NCBI GenBank assembly: GCA_002368175.1
Contig: AP018172.1
Span: 124,001 to 188,000 of the forward strand
DNA length: 64,000 bases
DNA from: Calothrix sp. NIES-2098
GTDB taxonomy: Bacteria > Cyanobacteriota > Cyanobacteriia > Cyanobacteriales > Nostocaceae
Direction: 5' to 3'
A program made the position numbers and the translations under genes. Position 1 is the first letter of the stretch, and the number at the start of each line of letters is the position of its first letter. Below, piece by piece: positions 17,173-26,574 of the stretch. Below the pieces are notes generated by a model that was not told the DNA's origin, made no database searches, and saw only the letters and a program-made list of their open reading frames with translations.

Positions 17173-18594
17173 TTACTCAATCTGTTCTCGCCGTTGTTTG
17201 AGTTTCAACATGATTTCGGCGTGCATTTCACGAGTAATTGGATAAAAATACGTTAAAACTAAACCCGCAATCAAACAAATTGTCGGTAAAGGCCCAACTG
17301 CAAGACGAATAGCCTGTAATGCTGACTCAGGTTGTGTGGGTAGTCCAGTTTGTCCAACTACAGCTTCTTTAAAACCGTATGCTTGCAAAGCATTTCCGAC
17401 TAAAAATAAACCAAAAGCTAAACCAAATTTTTGCAACAATACCATAAAGCCATAAAAAACTCCTTCGCGGCGTTGTCCTGTTTGGAGTTCATCTAATTCA
17501 ATCACATCTGGAATCATTGACCAGGGAACTAGATAAGCTGTAGAAACGCCAAAACCTGCCATAACTGCCATTACATACATTAAAACTAGTTGTCCAGGTT
17601 GTAAGTAATAGAGTCCGGCGGCGGCGATTATCCATAGACTCATTCCTAAGAAATAAACAACTTTCTTGCCAACTTTTTTACTTAAATTACTCCAGAAAAA
17701 AAGCATCAATAAAGCTGTTCCTTGGACTGCAATCATGACTGTAGGAACATCGGCTTCTTGCAGGCGCATACAGTAAACAACAAAATAAGGAATAATGCTA
17801 GCTGTAATTTGTACGCCCAACCAAGAACAAAGATATATACCAATAACAAACAGAAAAGGTCGGTTGCTAAATACGATTTTTATTTGTTCAATGAAAGGAA
17901 GCGATGCAGGTTCTTCTATTTGAATGCGTTTAGCCTCAAATGCCAAAATGCGATCGCGCGTACCGTAAACGCACCAATATAAGGCTGCTACCGAAATTAC
18001 GGTACAGAGTGCGGCTAATACTATATATTGTTGCTGGCGATCGCTAATGAAGGAAAAAACAAGTTTGGAAAAAATTAACGATAGAATACTACCACCGATG
18101 GAAAAGGTAAAGCGAAAACTGTTGAGGCTGGTACGTTCGTCATAATCTTGGGTGAGTTCTGGTGTCATTGCCGTATAAGGCAAATTGACAACAGTGTAAA
18201 ACACCTGAGATATCATCCCAATGACTACGTAATACCAAAACAAACCCCACGCACTCAAGGGCGGTACAATCCACTGCAAGAAAAAGAAAATTCCGAAGGG
18301 AATTGCCCCATATAATAGCCAAGGCAAACGACGACCCCAACGCCGCGATTTCGTTTTATCAGTTAAAAACCCGACAAACGGATCGTTGACTGCATCCCAA
18401 ATTTTCCCAACCATCAAAATACTGCCAGCCAAACCCGCCGGAATCCCAGCGACATTTGTAAAGAAAACTAACAGAAAAAATATCGAAATATTGGCAGTAA
18501 TCGCCGGGCCTAAATCCCCTGCACCATAGGCTAGTTTGGTTTGAAACGGCAGTTTTTCGCTTTTAGCAGAACCATCAGCGGCAGAATCATTCAT
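17173..18594 (-). CDS. GPH-family (MelB-like) MFS symporter
   Basis: A 473-residue, 12-helix transporter of the glycoside-pentoside-hexuronide cation symporter family. The family signature is clear at the start: LAYGAGDLG (near residue 22), then GKIWDAVNDPFVGFLTDKTKSRRWGRRLPWLL with the conserved aspartates of helix 2 and the loop 2-3 motif. A second-half signature AYLVPWSMIPDVIELDELQTGQRREGVFYG is also present. It likely takes up a sugar or related solute with H+ or Na+ in the plasma membrane. Substrate cannot be told from sequence. It is divergent from the phosphoribosyltransferase gene and upstream of the parvulin gene. Confidence 0.87.
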   Translation of the reverse strand: MNDSAADGSAKSEKLPFQTKLAYGAGDLGPAITANISIFFLLVFFTNVAGIPAGLAGSILMVGKIWDAVNDPFVGFLTDKTKSRRWGRRLPWLLYGAIPFGIFFFLQWIVPPLSAWGLFWYYVVIGMISQVFYTVVNLPYTAMTPELTQDYDERTSLNSFRFTFSIGGSILSLIFSKLVFSFISDRQQQYIVLAALCTVISVAALYWCVYGTRDRILAFEAKRIQIEEPASLPFIEQIKIVFSNRPFLFVIGIYLCSWLGVQITASIIPYFVVYCMRLQEADVPTVMIAVQGTALLMLFFWSNLSKKVGKKVVYFLGMSLWIIAAAGLYYLQPGQLVLMYVMAVMAGFGVSTAYLVPWSMIPDVIELDELQTGQRREGVFYGFMVLLQKFGLAFGLFLVGNALQAYGFKEAVVGQTGLPTQPESALQAIRLAVGPLPTICLIAGLVLTYFYPITREMHAEIMLKLKQRREQIE

Positions 18595-18665
18595 AATATC
18601 TTGCGCTCGTATTAAAATAGAGAGTTTGCATTTGCCTTCAGTATTAGCTAAAAATTACTTCCCTT

Positions 18666-19184
18666 ATGCCAGACCTTTACGTTTCTTGGTCAGATTATCA
18701 CCAAAAAATTGAACAACTGGCTGCTCAGATTTATCAATCGGGTTGGGAGTTCAACCAGATTGTCTGTCTTGCCAGAGGCGGACTGCGAGTAGGAGATATT
18801 CTCTCCCGTATATATAAGCAACCGCTGGCAATTTTGGCAACATCATCATACAGTGGCCCGGGCAAGCAAGAAAGAGGTTCCTTAACCTTTTCTCGCCATA
18901 TAACCATGACCACCGAAACTTTAGGTTCGCGGATTCTATTAGTTGATGACCTTGTAGACTCAGGAGTTACGCTCAAAGAGACTATCCCTTGGTTACAGCA
19001 AAATCCTGAGTTTGCGATCGCTGAAATTCGTACTGCTGTACTTTGGTATAAAGCTTGCTCGGTTATCGAACCCGATTATTATGTTGACTACCTATCTGAC
19101 AATCCCTGGATTCACCAACCCTTTGAACCCTATGAATACATGAACCCTGCTGAACTCGCAGCAAAAGTCAGCCAACCTTGTTAA
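18666..19184 (+). CDS. Purine-type phosphoribosyltransferase
   Basis: A 172-residue type I phosphoribosyltransferase. The PRPP-binding loop is LLVDDLVDSGVT (near residue 97), preceded by CLARGGLRVGDILSR and followed by the hood-region VDYLSDNPWIHQPFEPYE. It most resembles stand-alone hypoxanthine/xanthine-guanine PRTases and cyanobacterial proteins annotated only as phosphoribosyltransferase. It would transfer phosphoribose from PRPP to a base, probably for purine salvage in the cytoplasm. Isolated gene, divergent from the symporter. Confidence 0.8.
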   Translation: MPDLYVSWSDYHQKIEQLAAQIYQSGWEFNQIVCLARGGLRVGDILSRIYKQPLAILATSSYSGPGKQERGSLTFSRHITMTTETLGSRILLVDDLVDSGVTLKETIPWLQQNPEFAIAEIRTAVLWYKACSVIEPDYYVDYLSDNPWIHQPFEPYEYMNPAELAAKVSQPC

Positions 19185-19211
19185 TCGGGCGATCGAGAGT
19201 TTTCTGTATAT

Positions 19212-19976
19212 TTATAATAAATTCTCTGGATTTTCTCCTAATTCTCGCAAACGAGCAGCCAAACGTTCTGCCCGTTGGCGTTCGACTTCTGCTTGTTGGG
19301 ATGCAACTTCTGCCCTTTGGCGTTCTGCTTCTTCTGGTAAGAAAATTAAACTTCCTTCGCGGTCATAAAATCTTAGCCAAGGCGCAGTTTCTCGGTCTAT
19401 GGTTCCTTGCCAAATTCCCAACCAAAATCCTAAAGTTTCGCACCACAACCAACCTTGGTCATTAGCAACTAACGGCTGATAGCGAAAATTGGCATCCAAG
19501 CGCCATCCTTGCAAGGAGTTAGAGTCAAAGGGGTCAAAAACGAAATAGTCTCTAGTTCTAAAAACTCCTTCGTAGAGATTTTTTTTCTCGCCTATATCCA
19601 CATTTTTTGTTGAAGGCGACATCAATTCGACAATTACATCAGGATAACGGCCGTTTTCATCCCATACAACCCAACCTTGCCGAGAACCAGTTCCTTCAAC
19701 ATTGAGAACAACAAAAAAATCCGGCCCTTTAAAATCCCGATTTCGCGCCTGTGTACGACTGTAGTAAACAAACATATTACCGCCAACAAAGTAATCATTG
19801 CGGTCTGACCAAGCTTGTTGCAACGACCGGATTAAAACATTCATCCCAATGCGGTGGCGGTTACTTTCCAAAGGTTCTCCGTCATCAAATATTAAATCTG
19901 TGGGTGGTGGGGTAGGTTCCCACTCTGGTACAGTAGGTGCTGGCAAACTCTGATTTTCAGTAATGTTTGTTGACAT
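19212..19976 (-). CDS. Uma2-family (DUF820) putative endonuclease
   Basis: A 254-residue member of the Uma2 family, hugely expanded in cyanobacteria and carrying a PD-(D/E)XK nuclease fold. Visible parts are PDVIVELMSPSTKNVDIGEKKNLYEG (acidic residues and lysine of the active site) and RDYFVFDPFDSNSLQGWRLD. The C-terminal 40 residues are a Glu/Arg/Ala-rich coiled coil (QRAEVASQQAEVERQRAERLA), common in this family. The biological role is not established. It stands alone with no toxin or antitoxin partner. Confidence 0.88.
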   Translation of the reverse strand: MSTNITENQSLPAPTVPEWEPTPPPTDLIFDDGEPLESNRHRIGMNVLIRSLQQAWSDRNDYFVGGNMFVYYSRTQARNRDFKGPDFFVVLNVEGTGSRQGWVVWDENGRYPDVIVELMSPSTKNVDIGEKKNLYEGVFRTRDYFVFDPFDSNSLQGWRLDANFRYQPLVANDQGWLWCETLGFWLGIWQGTIDRETAPWLRFYDREGSLIFLPEEAERQRAEVASQQAEVERQRAERLAARLRELGENPENLL

Positions 19977-20083
19977 GGCATAACTTGATATATTTACGCG
20001 ATATTTGTCATTTAAACTCCTTTGTCTAAATCCTAGTCTTTAGGGACTTCCATAAAATAAATTATCCAATTTACTCAGATTTG

Positions 20084-21013
20084 TTAAAACAACCATAGCC
20101 AAATTGGTAATGTAATAAGTAATACTATTACCCCCGCAGCCAAGGCGGTTACAGCCAAGTCGCGATCGAGATTGAAGGTTTCCGCAATTACAAGGGTGGC
20201 AAACGCTGGTGGCATTGCCATTTGTAGTACAATCACCTGTGCGGCTGAACCAGTTACACCAAAAAGTGATAAAGTACTGCCGATCGCTAAGGGAACTAGT
20301 AGCATTTTTATTGCCAAGCTCATACCTACTTGTGGTAAGCTTCTCCATGACTTTAACTGCGACAGTCTCATCCCAATTAATACTAGGGATAAAGCAACGG
20401 CAATCCAGGCCAATTTATCCAAACAAAATTCAACTATATTAGGGATTTCCACCTGTCGAAACAGTAAGCCAAAACCAAAACTCCATAGGGCAGGATTAAT
20501 AAAGATTGCCTGAGTTATTTGCCAATAATTGCTGGTTTTACGCCCGAAATTGGCTGCTAATGCCACTCCTAAGCCGTAAGCGCCGAAGAGTGTACCTAAT
20601 AAATCATAGAATAAGGCCCAAGCAAAGTATTTTTGTCCTACCATTGCTAGGATGATGGGAAAGCCCAAATAACCGGTATTACCTACCATTGCTGCTAAAA
20701 GCAAACTACCCTGAGTTGGTTTTTGGGGCATGGTATTTGTCAAATAGGCTTGCCCTTGAATTGCCAACCAAGCCAATAATGCCCCTAGGAAAATGGCGAG
20801 GTAAGCGATCGCAGGTGCAATCCAAATGTGCCCAGAAAGGTCAGCTTGGCGTACAAAAGCTATGATGCTGATCGGCCCTCCCACGTAGAAAAGAAACTGA
20901 CCTAAACGGGAGGGAACTGTGCTTGGTAGCTTACGTCCCAGAATGAATCCTAATAGGACTAATCCTACTAACTTGACATATAGTTCTAAAAGATTGGTCA
21001 AGATCGCACCCAA
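20084..21013 (-). CDS. AEC-family membrane transporter
   Basis: A 309-residue protein of the auxin efflux carrier (AEC) superfamily with about ten membrane helices in two inverted halves. The first half shows LGFILGRKLPS and VGNTGYLGFPIILAMVG (the NxGxxG-type break in helix 4). The second half shows SLVLIGMRLS and MPPAFATLVIAETFNLDRDLAVTA. Bacterial members export or import organic anions such as malate; the substrate here is unknown. Its start is 58 bases from the divergent carboxypeptidase gene, so the promoters are close or overlapping. Confidence 0.85.
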   Translation of the reverse strand: MGAILTNLLELYVKLVGLVLLGFILGRKLPSTVPSRLGQFLFYVGGPISIIAFVRQADLSGHIWIAPAIAYLAIFLGALLAWLAIQGQAYLTNTMPQKPTQGSLLLAAMVGNTGYLGFPIILAMVGQKYFAWALFYDLLGTLFGAYGLGVALAANFGRKTSNYWQITQAIFINPALWSFGFGLLFRQVEIPNIVEFCLDKLAWIAVALSLVLIGMRLSQLKSWRSLPQVGMSLAIKMLLVPLAIGSTLSLFGVTGSAAQVIVLQMAMPPAFATLVIAETFNLDRDLAVTALAAGVIVLLITLPIWLWLF

Positions 21014-21071
21014 AAATATAGAACTAAAATGCTACCGCTTGCGTTTATTTTTTTCCAGTCTACAATCTGTT

Positions 21072-21923
21072 ATGGCTATTGAAAAAAGCAGGAGTGTATT
21101 CTTGAATAAGGCTGGGTTTTCTGGAGAACCGCAACACTCATCCGCTGCTTCTGGTGATGATATTCCAGCAGCTTTACGCGATACTCCCGACGCAAAATCT
21201 AAAGTGCGCGTGCAACCTCTAGTTTTGCTGATTGGTGGAGTATTCGCATTTGTCCTGCTTGCTGTCAGTAGTGGCTTTGTCTTTTTTATAATTTCACCTA
21301 AAAAAACTGCTACTTCTCAACCTTCACCAACTGTATCCCCAACACAAACATCAACTTCGGATAGTTCTGCAACCAATAATAGCGATACTGTATTGGGACA
21401 TTTAGCCTATGCAGAAGCGCCAGAATCAGAACTAGCTGTAGTTTCTCGCAGAAGTGGGATTAGAATGCGAAAAGCTGCTGCTGAAAAATTTCAAGAGATG
21501 GTAAAAGCAGCACGCAGAGACGGTGTAATTATAGTGCCAATTTCTGGCTTTCGTTCGGTGAAAGAACAAGAGCAGTTATTTTTTAATGTAGGTGCGCAGC
21601 GAAATCAAACTCCAGCGCAAAGAGCAGCGTTGAGTGCGCCTCCCGGTCATAGCGAACATCATACAGGCTATGCGGTAGATGTAGGTGATGGAGCAGTACC
21701 AGCAACGAATCTCCAAGCTAACTTTGAAAATACCAAGGCTTCTCAGTGGTTACAAGCAAATGCTGCTCGTTTTAGTTTTGAGATGTCCTTTCCCAAAGAT
21801 AACGCTCAAGGTGTCAGTTATGAACCTTGGCACTGGCGTTTTGTAGGCGATCGCGATAGCCTGGAAACTTTCTATAAAGCCAAAAATTTAAAACCTACTC
21901 CCCTACCCCAATCAACGCCCTAA
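21072..21923 (+). CDS. Membrane-anchored VanY-type D,D-carboxypeptidase (M15B)
   Basis: 283 residues from the ATG at 21072 (MAIEKSR); the open frame extends farther upstream but that part overlaps the divergent AEC gene. One membrane helix (PLVLLIGGVFAFVLLAVSSGFVFF) is followed by a Ser/Thr/Pro linker and a zinc peptidase domain. The metal-site motifs are SEHHTGYAVDVGD and EPWHWRF, with SGFRSVKEQEQLFF in front. It should trim the terminal D-alanine from peptidoglycan stem peptides in the periplasm. It has no vancomycin-resistance neighbours, so a cell-wall maturation role is more likely. Confidence 0.9.
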   Translation: MAIEKSRSVFLNKAGFSGEPQHSSAASGDDIPAALRDTPDAKSKVRVQPLVLLIGGVFAFVLLAVSSGFVFFIISPKKTATSQPSPTVSPTQTSTSDSSATNNSDTVLGHLAYAEAPESELAVVSRRSGIRMRKAAAEKFQEMVKAARRDGVIIVPISGFRSVKEQEQLFFNVGAQRNQTPAQRAALSAPPGHSEHHTGYAVDVGDGAVPATNLQANFENTKASQWLQANAARFSFEMSFPKDNAQGVSYEPWHWRFVGDRDSLETFYKAKNLKPTPLPQSTP

Positions 21924-22520
21924 TAATGTTGCTAGGGAATTTAAAAAATATTTTGGTAAATATATTGCCAACTTAATTATCAAAATAAATACAGAGTAAA
22001 ATATGCTTTTTACTCTGTGTCTACCTATGTATCTGCACCCTTAATATTTTTGATGCCCTTTGCTTTATATCTAATAATTTATCTTTAATTATTAAAACTC
22101 TCATCTATCTTACGGCTGGTTTAAAAATATGTGAGCTTTCATTAAGATTCTATCTTTTTGTAGTGGTTGAAACTGAGTAATAATCCCCAATATTTAGAGA
22201 AAGATTTGACACAAGTTAAACTTTTGACCAGGTAGAATTTAATACAATCTCAGATAAAATTTATACTTTTTAAAGTAGTAAAAGTGTTATATTTTTATCA
22301 GAAAAAATCGCAAAATTATTGTAATGTTCAAGGTAAGTACGTTACCAAATAATGGTTTGCAGTTTAATATTATTTATATTCAGATACAAGTTGAAAACTT
22401 TAAATAGTATAAAATACTTAGGAGCGATCGCACTCCTAACTCAGCAATTGTGACAAGAGAAAACTAACAATTGGCAACACAGAATAAATTTTCACTCTCT
22501 AGCTAGGTACATTTAAACAA
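21924..22520. other. About 600 AT-rich bases without a gene
   Basis: Convergent spacer between the carboxypeptidase gene and the carboxymuconolactone decarboxylase-type gene. No ORF, RNA gene or clear repeat is recognisable. A single GCGATCGC occurs near 22424. Confidence 0.5.
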
Positions 22521-22545
22521 AACGGGAACAGGTAACGTTCCCGTT
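22521..22545 (-). terminator. Rho-independent terminator, minus strand
   Basis: Perfect 9-bp stem AACGGGAAC / GTTCCCGTT around a 7-base loop, followed on the minus strand by TTTTGTTT. It lies 10 bases beyond the stop codon of the gene at 22555. Confidence 0.8.
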
Positions 22546-22554
22546 GTTCAACTC

Positions 22555-22947
22555 CTAGGTCTTAAATTGTTCATCCACAGGAATTTTATAACCATCGGCA
22601 AGGCGATTAGTTGTGTTCGCAGTAGCAACGATCGCCAAGAGTTCGCCAAACATAGTATCGCTCATCCCCTTAGCACGTGCTGATGCCGTGTGTGAGGCAA
22701 TACAGTAATCACAGCCATTCGTTACACTCACGGCGATGTAAATAAGTTCGCGCATTAGCGGATCGATCTCGCCAGGACTAGTCATCACTTCCTTGACTGC
22801 TTGCCAAGTGCGTTGCAGAGTCGGCGGATGGTTGGCGATCGCTTTCCAAAAATTGTTGATATAGTCAGTCTGGCGCGTGGCGCGGATGTCGTCATATACC
22901 GCGCGGACTTCATCGCTAGCTTGTTCGTATTCGATGAGATTTGTCAT
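22555..22947 (-). CDS. Carboxymuconolactone decarboxylase / AhpD-like protein
   Basis: A 130-residue all-helical protein with the AhpD-type redox motif CDYCIASHTASARAKGM (CxxC followed by H) near residue 78. Such proteins act as alkylhydroperoxidase-like thiol enzymes or as decarboxylases; the CxxC-H arrangement favours the peroxidase type. It is a single-domain cytoplasmic protein. Its start codon abuts a GTCATTT heptamer tract, so its own promoter must lie within or beyond the repeat block upstream. Confidence 0.82.
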   Translation of the reverse strand: MTNLIEYEQASDEVRAVYDDIRATRQTDYINNFWKAIANHPPTLQRTWQAVKEVMTSPGEIDPLMRELIYIAVSVTNGCDYCIASHTASARAKGMSDTMFGELLAIVATANTTNRLADGYKIPVDEQFKT

Positions 22948-23172
22948 TTGTCATTTGTCATTTGTCATTTGTTCTTCTCTCCCCTTCGGGTGACGCTCCT
23001 TCTCCCAAGGGGAGACGCTTCGCGAACGTCGCTCTAAGCGAAGCTATGCCGAAGGCTTTACGCTACGCTAACGCCAGTCGCCTGCGGAGGAGCCACTGCG
23101 TTGGGCGGGTTCCCCGACTTGTAGCAAGTGGCGTTGGAAACCCTCCCGCAGCGCTGGTCTCACCTCATCCCC
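22946..23172. repeat. Heptamer tract and GC-rich palindromic repeat block
   Basis: Four GTCATTT heptamers (22946-22972) are followed by about 190 bases of GC-rich, self-complementary repeats with pieces such as CTTCGCGAACG, GCTCTAAGCGAAGC, GCCGAAGGC and CGCTACGCTAACGCC. The composition is clearly unlike the AT-rich surroundings. Such blocks are frequent between Nostocales genes. A related short palindrome is inserted inside hpnB at 26176. Confidence 0.65.
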
Positions 23173-23181
23173 CCACACTCC

Positions 23182-25098
23182 CTATCTAGCGCCTAAAACT
23201 GAGCGATAGCGACCGAGAGCGATTAAGGGGAAATACTGTTGATAGAGGTGATATTTCAGATAGAAATGGCAGGGAAAGCCTGTACCTGTAAAGTACGCCT
23301 CGAACCAAGTACCATCTGACTTTTGGGTTGCTAAAAGGTAGCTAATTCCTTTTTCAATGGCATCACGAGCAAATTTGCCTGTGGCTTCACCTGCGGCGAT
23401 TAGGCCAATTAAAGCCCAAGCTGTTTGGGAGGCTGTACTATTTCCTTGCCCTTTAAGGCTAGGATCGTTATATGTGAAGCAAGTTTCACCCCAACCACCG
23501 TCAGAATTTTGGCAGCTAACTAGCCAAGCTGCTCCCCGTTCGATACTCTTTTGCTGAGTTTGCGGCGCAACTAAGGCTAAAGCTGAGAGAACGCCACTAG
23601 TACCATAAATATAATTTACTCCCCAACGACCAAACCAACAGCCTTCGGGTTCTTGTTCGCCCAGAAGATAAGCGATCGCTCTCTCAAAGTTATGGTTATC
23701 TATTGAGAGGTTACAAGCACCAAGCATTTCTAATACCCTGGCTGTGACATCTGCTGTATTTGGGTCAATCATGGCTTTCAGATCGCCATAGGGCACGGAA
23801 TTAAGCCAATCTTGGTCGTTATCTAGGTCAAAGGCTGCCCAACCGCCTGGTTTACACTGCATGGTCGCAATCCAGTTTAAAGCGCGGGCGATCGCAGCTT
23901 GCTTTAATTTTTCATTAGGGAGTTTCGCTTGATGTAGCGCCATGACTACAACAGCAGAATCGTCTACATCTGGGTAAAAGCGATTGTCAAATTCAAATGC
24001 CCAAGCACCGGGTTTTCCTTGGTGATTTTTAACATTCCAATCACCATAATCGAGTATTTGCTTGTCGATTAACCATTCTCCCGCCTGTACTACAGCCGGA
24101 TGATCGGGCGCAATGCCAGAATCTATTAAGGCACGAATTCCCCAGGCTGTATCCCAAACTGGTGAAACACATGGCTGAACGCAGTAGCTATCTTCAGTTT
24201 CAATCGCAAAGTTATCGACTGCTTTTAATCCCCGTTCCACAATCGGGTCGGCTGGGTCGTAACCCAGACAGCGCAAAGCTAACAGGGAATTCAGCATCGC
24301 CGGAATAATTCCACCCCAGTCGCCTGTAGCTTCTTGCCGTTCTAATATCCATTTTTCAGCCGCTTTAATACCTTCTTCGCGGAAAGGAACTAAATTTAAG
24401 CTTTCTGCTAACTTAAAACCTTGGTCGAGGGTGATAAATAAATCTGTCCAATTGCCACTCCGAGGTAATTCCCATTGAACGCGATCGCGTCCTTCCGCAT
24501 ACAGTTCGTCTAACGTAATCGCTGGATCAATCTGAAAAATCGGTTTACTGTTACAGACAATCAACAGCGGTACAGTACTCGATCTCGCCCAACTCGACAT
24601 TTCATAGATGTTGAAGGGAAAAGCATTGGGCAAAAGCATAATCCAGGGCGGTAGCGAGGGGATACCGCGCCAGTCGTAGCATCCAATTAGGGCTAGGTGT
24701 AATTTAGTAAAGATACGAGTTTTACTAATACCGCCGCGTTCGAGAATAAAAGCTTTGGCTTTGAGCATCGCTGGATCGGTTGCTGGTACGCCTAGGAGTT
24801 TCAAAGCCATGTACGCTTCCACCGAGGTACTCAGTTCTCCCCCATCCCCATAGAACAGTTCCCAACCTCCATGCTGGCGTTGTTGATTGCGCAGGTAGGT
24901 TTCAACTTTGTGTAGCGGTCTGGTGCTATCTGTTCCCCAAATTTTATGCAGGAGGACAGCTTCAGCAGTAATAGTGACATTAGATTCTAACTCTGCCCAC
25001 CAGTAACCCGCCGGATTTTGAATTGATAGCAGATAATTTTGGCTGGCTGCGATCGCCGCTGCGACTTGATTGACTGTTACCCTGTCTTGAGTTTGCAT
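23182..25098 (-). CDS. shc: Squalene-hopene cyclase
   Basis: A 638-residue class II triterpene cyclase, the usual size for this enzyme. The catalytic acid motif is DVDDSA near residue 376 (the DxDD motif). Several QW repeats are seen (QNPAGYWWAELE, QRQHGGWELFYGDGGEL, QNSDGGWGETC, QKSDGTWFEAYF). It protonates squalene and folds it into hopene or hopanol at the inner membrane face. It is divergent from hpnB with 100 bases between the starts and anchors the hopanoid locus that continues to hpnH. The enzyme is also called HpnF. Confidence 0.96.
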   Translation of the reverse strand: MQTQDRVTVNQVAAAIAASQNYLLSIQNPAGYWWAELESNVTITAEAVLLHKIWGTDSTRPLHKVETYLRNQQRQHGGWELFYGDGGELSTSVEAYMALKLLGVPATDPAMLKAKAFILERGGISKTRIFTKLHLALIGCYDWRGIPSLPPWIMLLPNAFPFNIYEMSSWARSSTVPLLIVCNSKPIFQIDPAITLDELYAEGRDRVQWELPRSGNWTDLFITLDQGFKLAESLNLVPFREEGIKAAEKWILERQEATGDWGGIIPAMLNSLLALRCLGYDPADPIVERGLKAVDNFAIETEDSYCVQPCVSPVWDTAWGIRALIDSGIAPDHPAVVQAGEWLIDKQILDYGDWNVKNHQGKPGAWAFEFDNRFYPDVDDSAVVVMALHQAKLPNEKLKQAAIARALNWIATMQCKPGGWAAFDLDNDQDWLNSVPYGDLKAMIDPNTADVTARVLEMLGACNLSIDNHNFERAIAYLLGEQEPEGCWFGRWGVNYIYGTSGVLSALALVAPQTQQKSIERGAAWLVSCQNSDGGWGETCFTYNDPSLKGQGNSTASQTAWALIGLIAAGEATGKFARDAIEKGISYLLATQKSDGTWFEAYFTGTGFPCHFYLKYHLYQQYFPLIALGRYRSVLGAR

Positions 25099-25198
25099 CA
25101 GATACTATTTCACCTCAACACCACAACGGTGAAAAATATTTTCCCATAATCAGCAGACATAGTATTCTGTCTGAGACACTGAGAATGGGCAACAGGTC

Positions 25199-26395
25199 AT
25201 GGTGGCATTTGTATTAGTACTCACAGTTTTATCTTTATTGATTTGGATAGGATTACTGAGTTTTCGCGGGCAGTTTTGGCGATCTGACCAGAAATTAGAA
25301 GCAAAAGAAATACCCTTAACATCTTTGCCGAGAATTTGTGTAGTAATTCCGGCGCGTAACGAAGCCGATATGCTGCCAATCACCTTGCGATCGCTTTTAT
25401 TACAAGACTATCCTGGTGATTTTAACGTTGTTTTGATAGACGATCGCAGCACCGACGGTACAGCCGATTTTGCCCAAGGAGTTGCTTGCGCTTTAAATAA
25501 ACCCGAAAAATTGCATATTATCTCCGGCAAATCTTTACCTCCCGGTTGGAGTGGTAAACTCTGGGCTGTTGAACAAGGTATTCAAATAGCTACTGAGTTT
25601 ACACCTGATTATTTTTTACTTACAGATGCAGATATTGAACATGACTTGAGCAGTATTCGCCGACTAGTAGCAAAAGCTGAACAAGAAGATTTAGACCTAG
25701 TTTCGGTGATGGTACGACTCAGATGCGAAACTTTTTGGGAAAAACTTTTGATTCCGGCTTTTGTGTTTTTCTTTCAAAAACTCTATCCTTTTCGCTGGGT
25801 TAATCATGCCAAAAACCCTACCGCCGCCGCTGCTGGTGGATCTATTTTAATTCGCAAACCAGCCCTTGAGCGTATTGGTGGCATTGCAGCAATTCGCCAA
25901 GCTTTAATTGATGATTGCGCCTTAGCCAAAGCTGTCAAGTTAGGCGCAAATGGCAGAGGAAACATTTGGCTGGGATTAAGTACTTTAACTCGGAGTTTAC
26001 GTCCTTATACCACCCTAGACACAGTATGGGATATGGTGGCGCGTACTGCTTACACCCAACTAAATTATTCGCCGTTGCTATTAGTTGGCACAGTCGTAGC
26101 AATGACTGTAATTTATTTAATTCCACCTGTAGCTACTATCTTAGGCAGTTTAACGGGCAATTGGGCGATGTCTGGCGACAAGACGCCTTGCGTCTACGCG
26201 CTTGTCGGTTTATCAGCTTGGTTGTTAATGACCTTAGCTTACTTTCCCACTATCCGCTTTTATAAATGTCCTGCTTGGCTAGCTTTTTGTTTACCTGCGA
26301 TCGCTTTTCTTTATACATTAATGACCATAGATTCAGCTATCCGTCATTGGCAAGGACGCGGTGGTGCTTGGAAAGGGCGAGTTTACCCAGGATAG
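25199..26395 (+). CDS. hpnB: Hopanoid-associated glycosyltransferase HpnB
   Basis: A 398-residue GT-2 family enzyme anchored by an N-terminal helix (VAFVLVLTVLSLLIWIGLL) and about three C-terminal helices. The catalytic domain shows VIPARNEADMLPITLRSLL, VVLIDDRSTDGT, LLTDADIEHD and an RALTTLTRSLRPY-like region (STLTRSLRPYTTLDTVWDMV). HpnB is defined by its co-occurrence with shc; the sugar transferred is uncertain. Between the last helices an in-frame insertion (GDKTPCVYAL, 26173-26202) is encoded by a palindromic repeat. The first codon is a plain ATG with no strong Shine-Dalgarno sequence. Confidence 0.9.
   Translation: MVAFVLVLTVLSLLIWIGLLSFRGQFWRSDQKLEAKEIPLTSLPRICVVIPARNEADMLPITLRSLLLQDYPGDFNVVLIDDRSTDGTADFAQGVACALNKPEKLHIISGKSLPPGWSGKLWAVEQGIQIATEFTPDYFLLTDADIEHDLSSIRRLVAKAEQEDLDLVSVMVRLRCETFWEKLLIPAFVFFFQKLYPFRWVNHAKNPTAAAAGGSILIRKPALERIGGIAAIRQALIDDCALAKAVKLGANGRGNIWLGLSTLTRSLRPYTTLDTVWDMVARTAYTQLNYSPLLLVGTVVAMTVIYLIPPVATILGSLTGNWAMSGDKTPCVYALVGLSAWLLMTLAYFPTIRFYKCPAWLAFCLPAIAFLYTLMTIDSAIRHWQGRGGAWKGRVYPG
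26176..26207. repeat. Palindromic repeat inserted within hpnB
   Basis: CGACAAG (26176-26182) pairs with CTTGTCG (26201-26207); inside, GACGC pairs with GCGTC. The sequence is richer in GC than the gene around it and resembles the palindromic blocks found between Nostocales genes. The reading frame stays open through it. Confidence 0.55.
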
Positions 26396-26413
26396 ATCGC
26401 GGCTCGTAGTTGC

Positions 26414-26429
26414 GCTTTAGCGCTAAAGC
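26414..26429. repeat. 16-bp perfect palindrome after hpnB
   Basis: GCTTTAGCGCTAAAGC, 18 bases beyond the hpnB stop, preceded by TGC. Without a T-run it is a weak terminator at best. It is probably one of the many short palindromic repeats of the genome. Confidence 0.45.
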
Positions 26430-26574
26430 AAACAAGTGATGATTATTTGCACCGACTTACTTATTGGCGTGGTTTAGTAATCAATCTTCAGAGTGGACAA
26501 TTAGCCTTGAAATCGCTTATTACAGATGCATTCGGCTAAATCCTTTGTATCAAAATTAGCAAAAGCTCTGGAGA

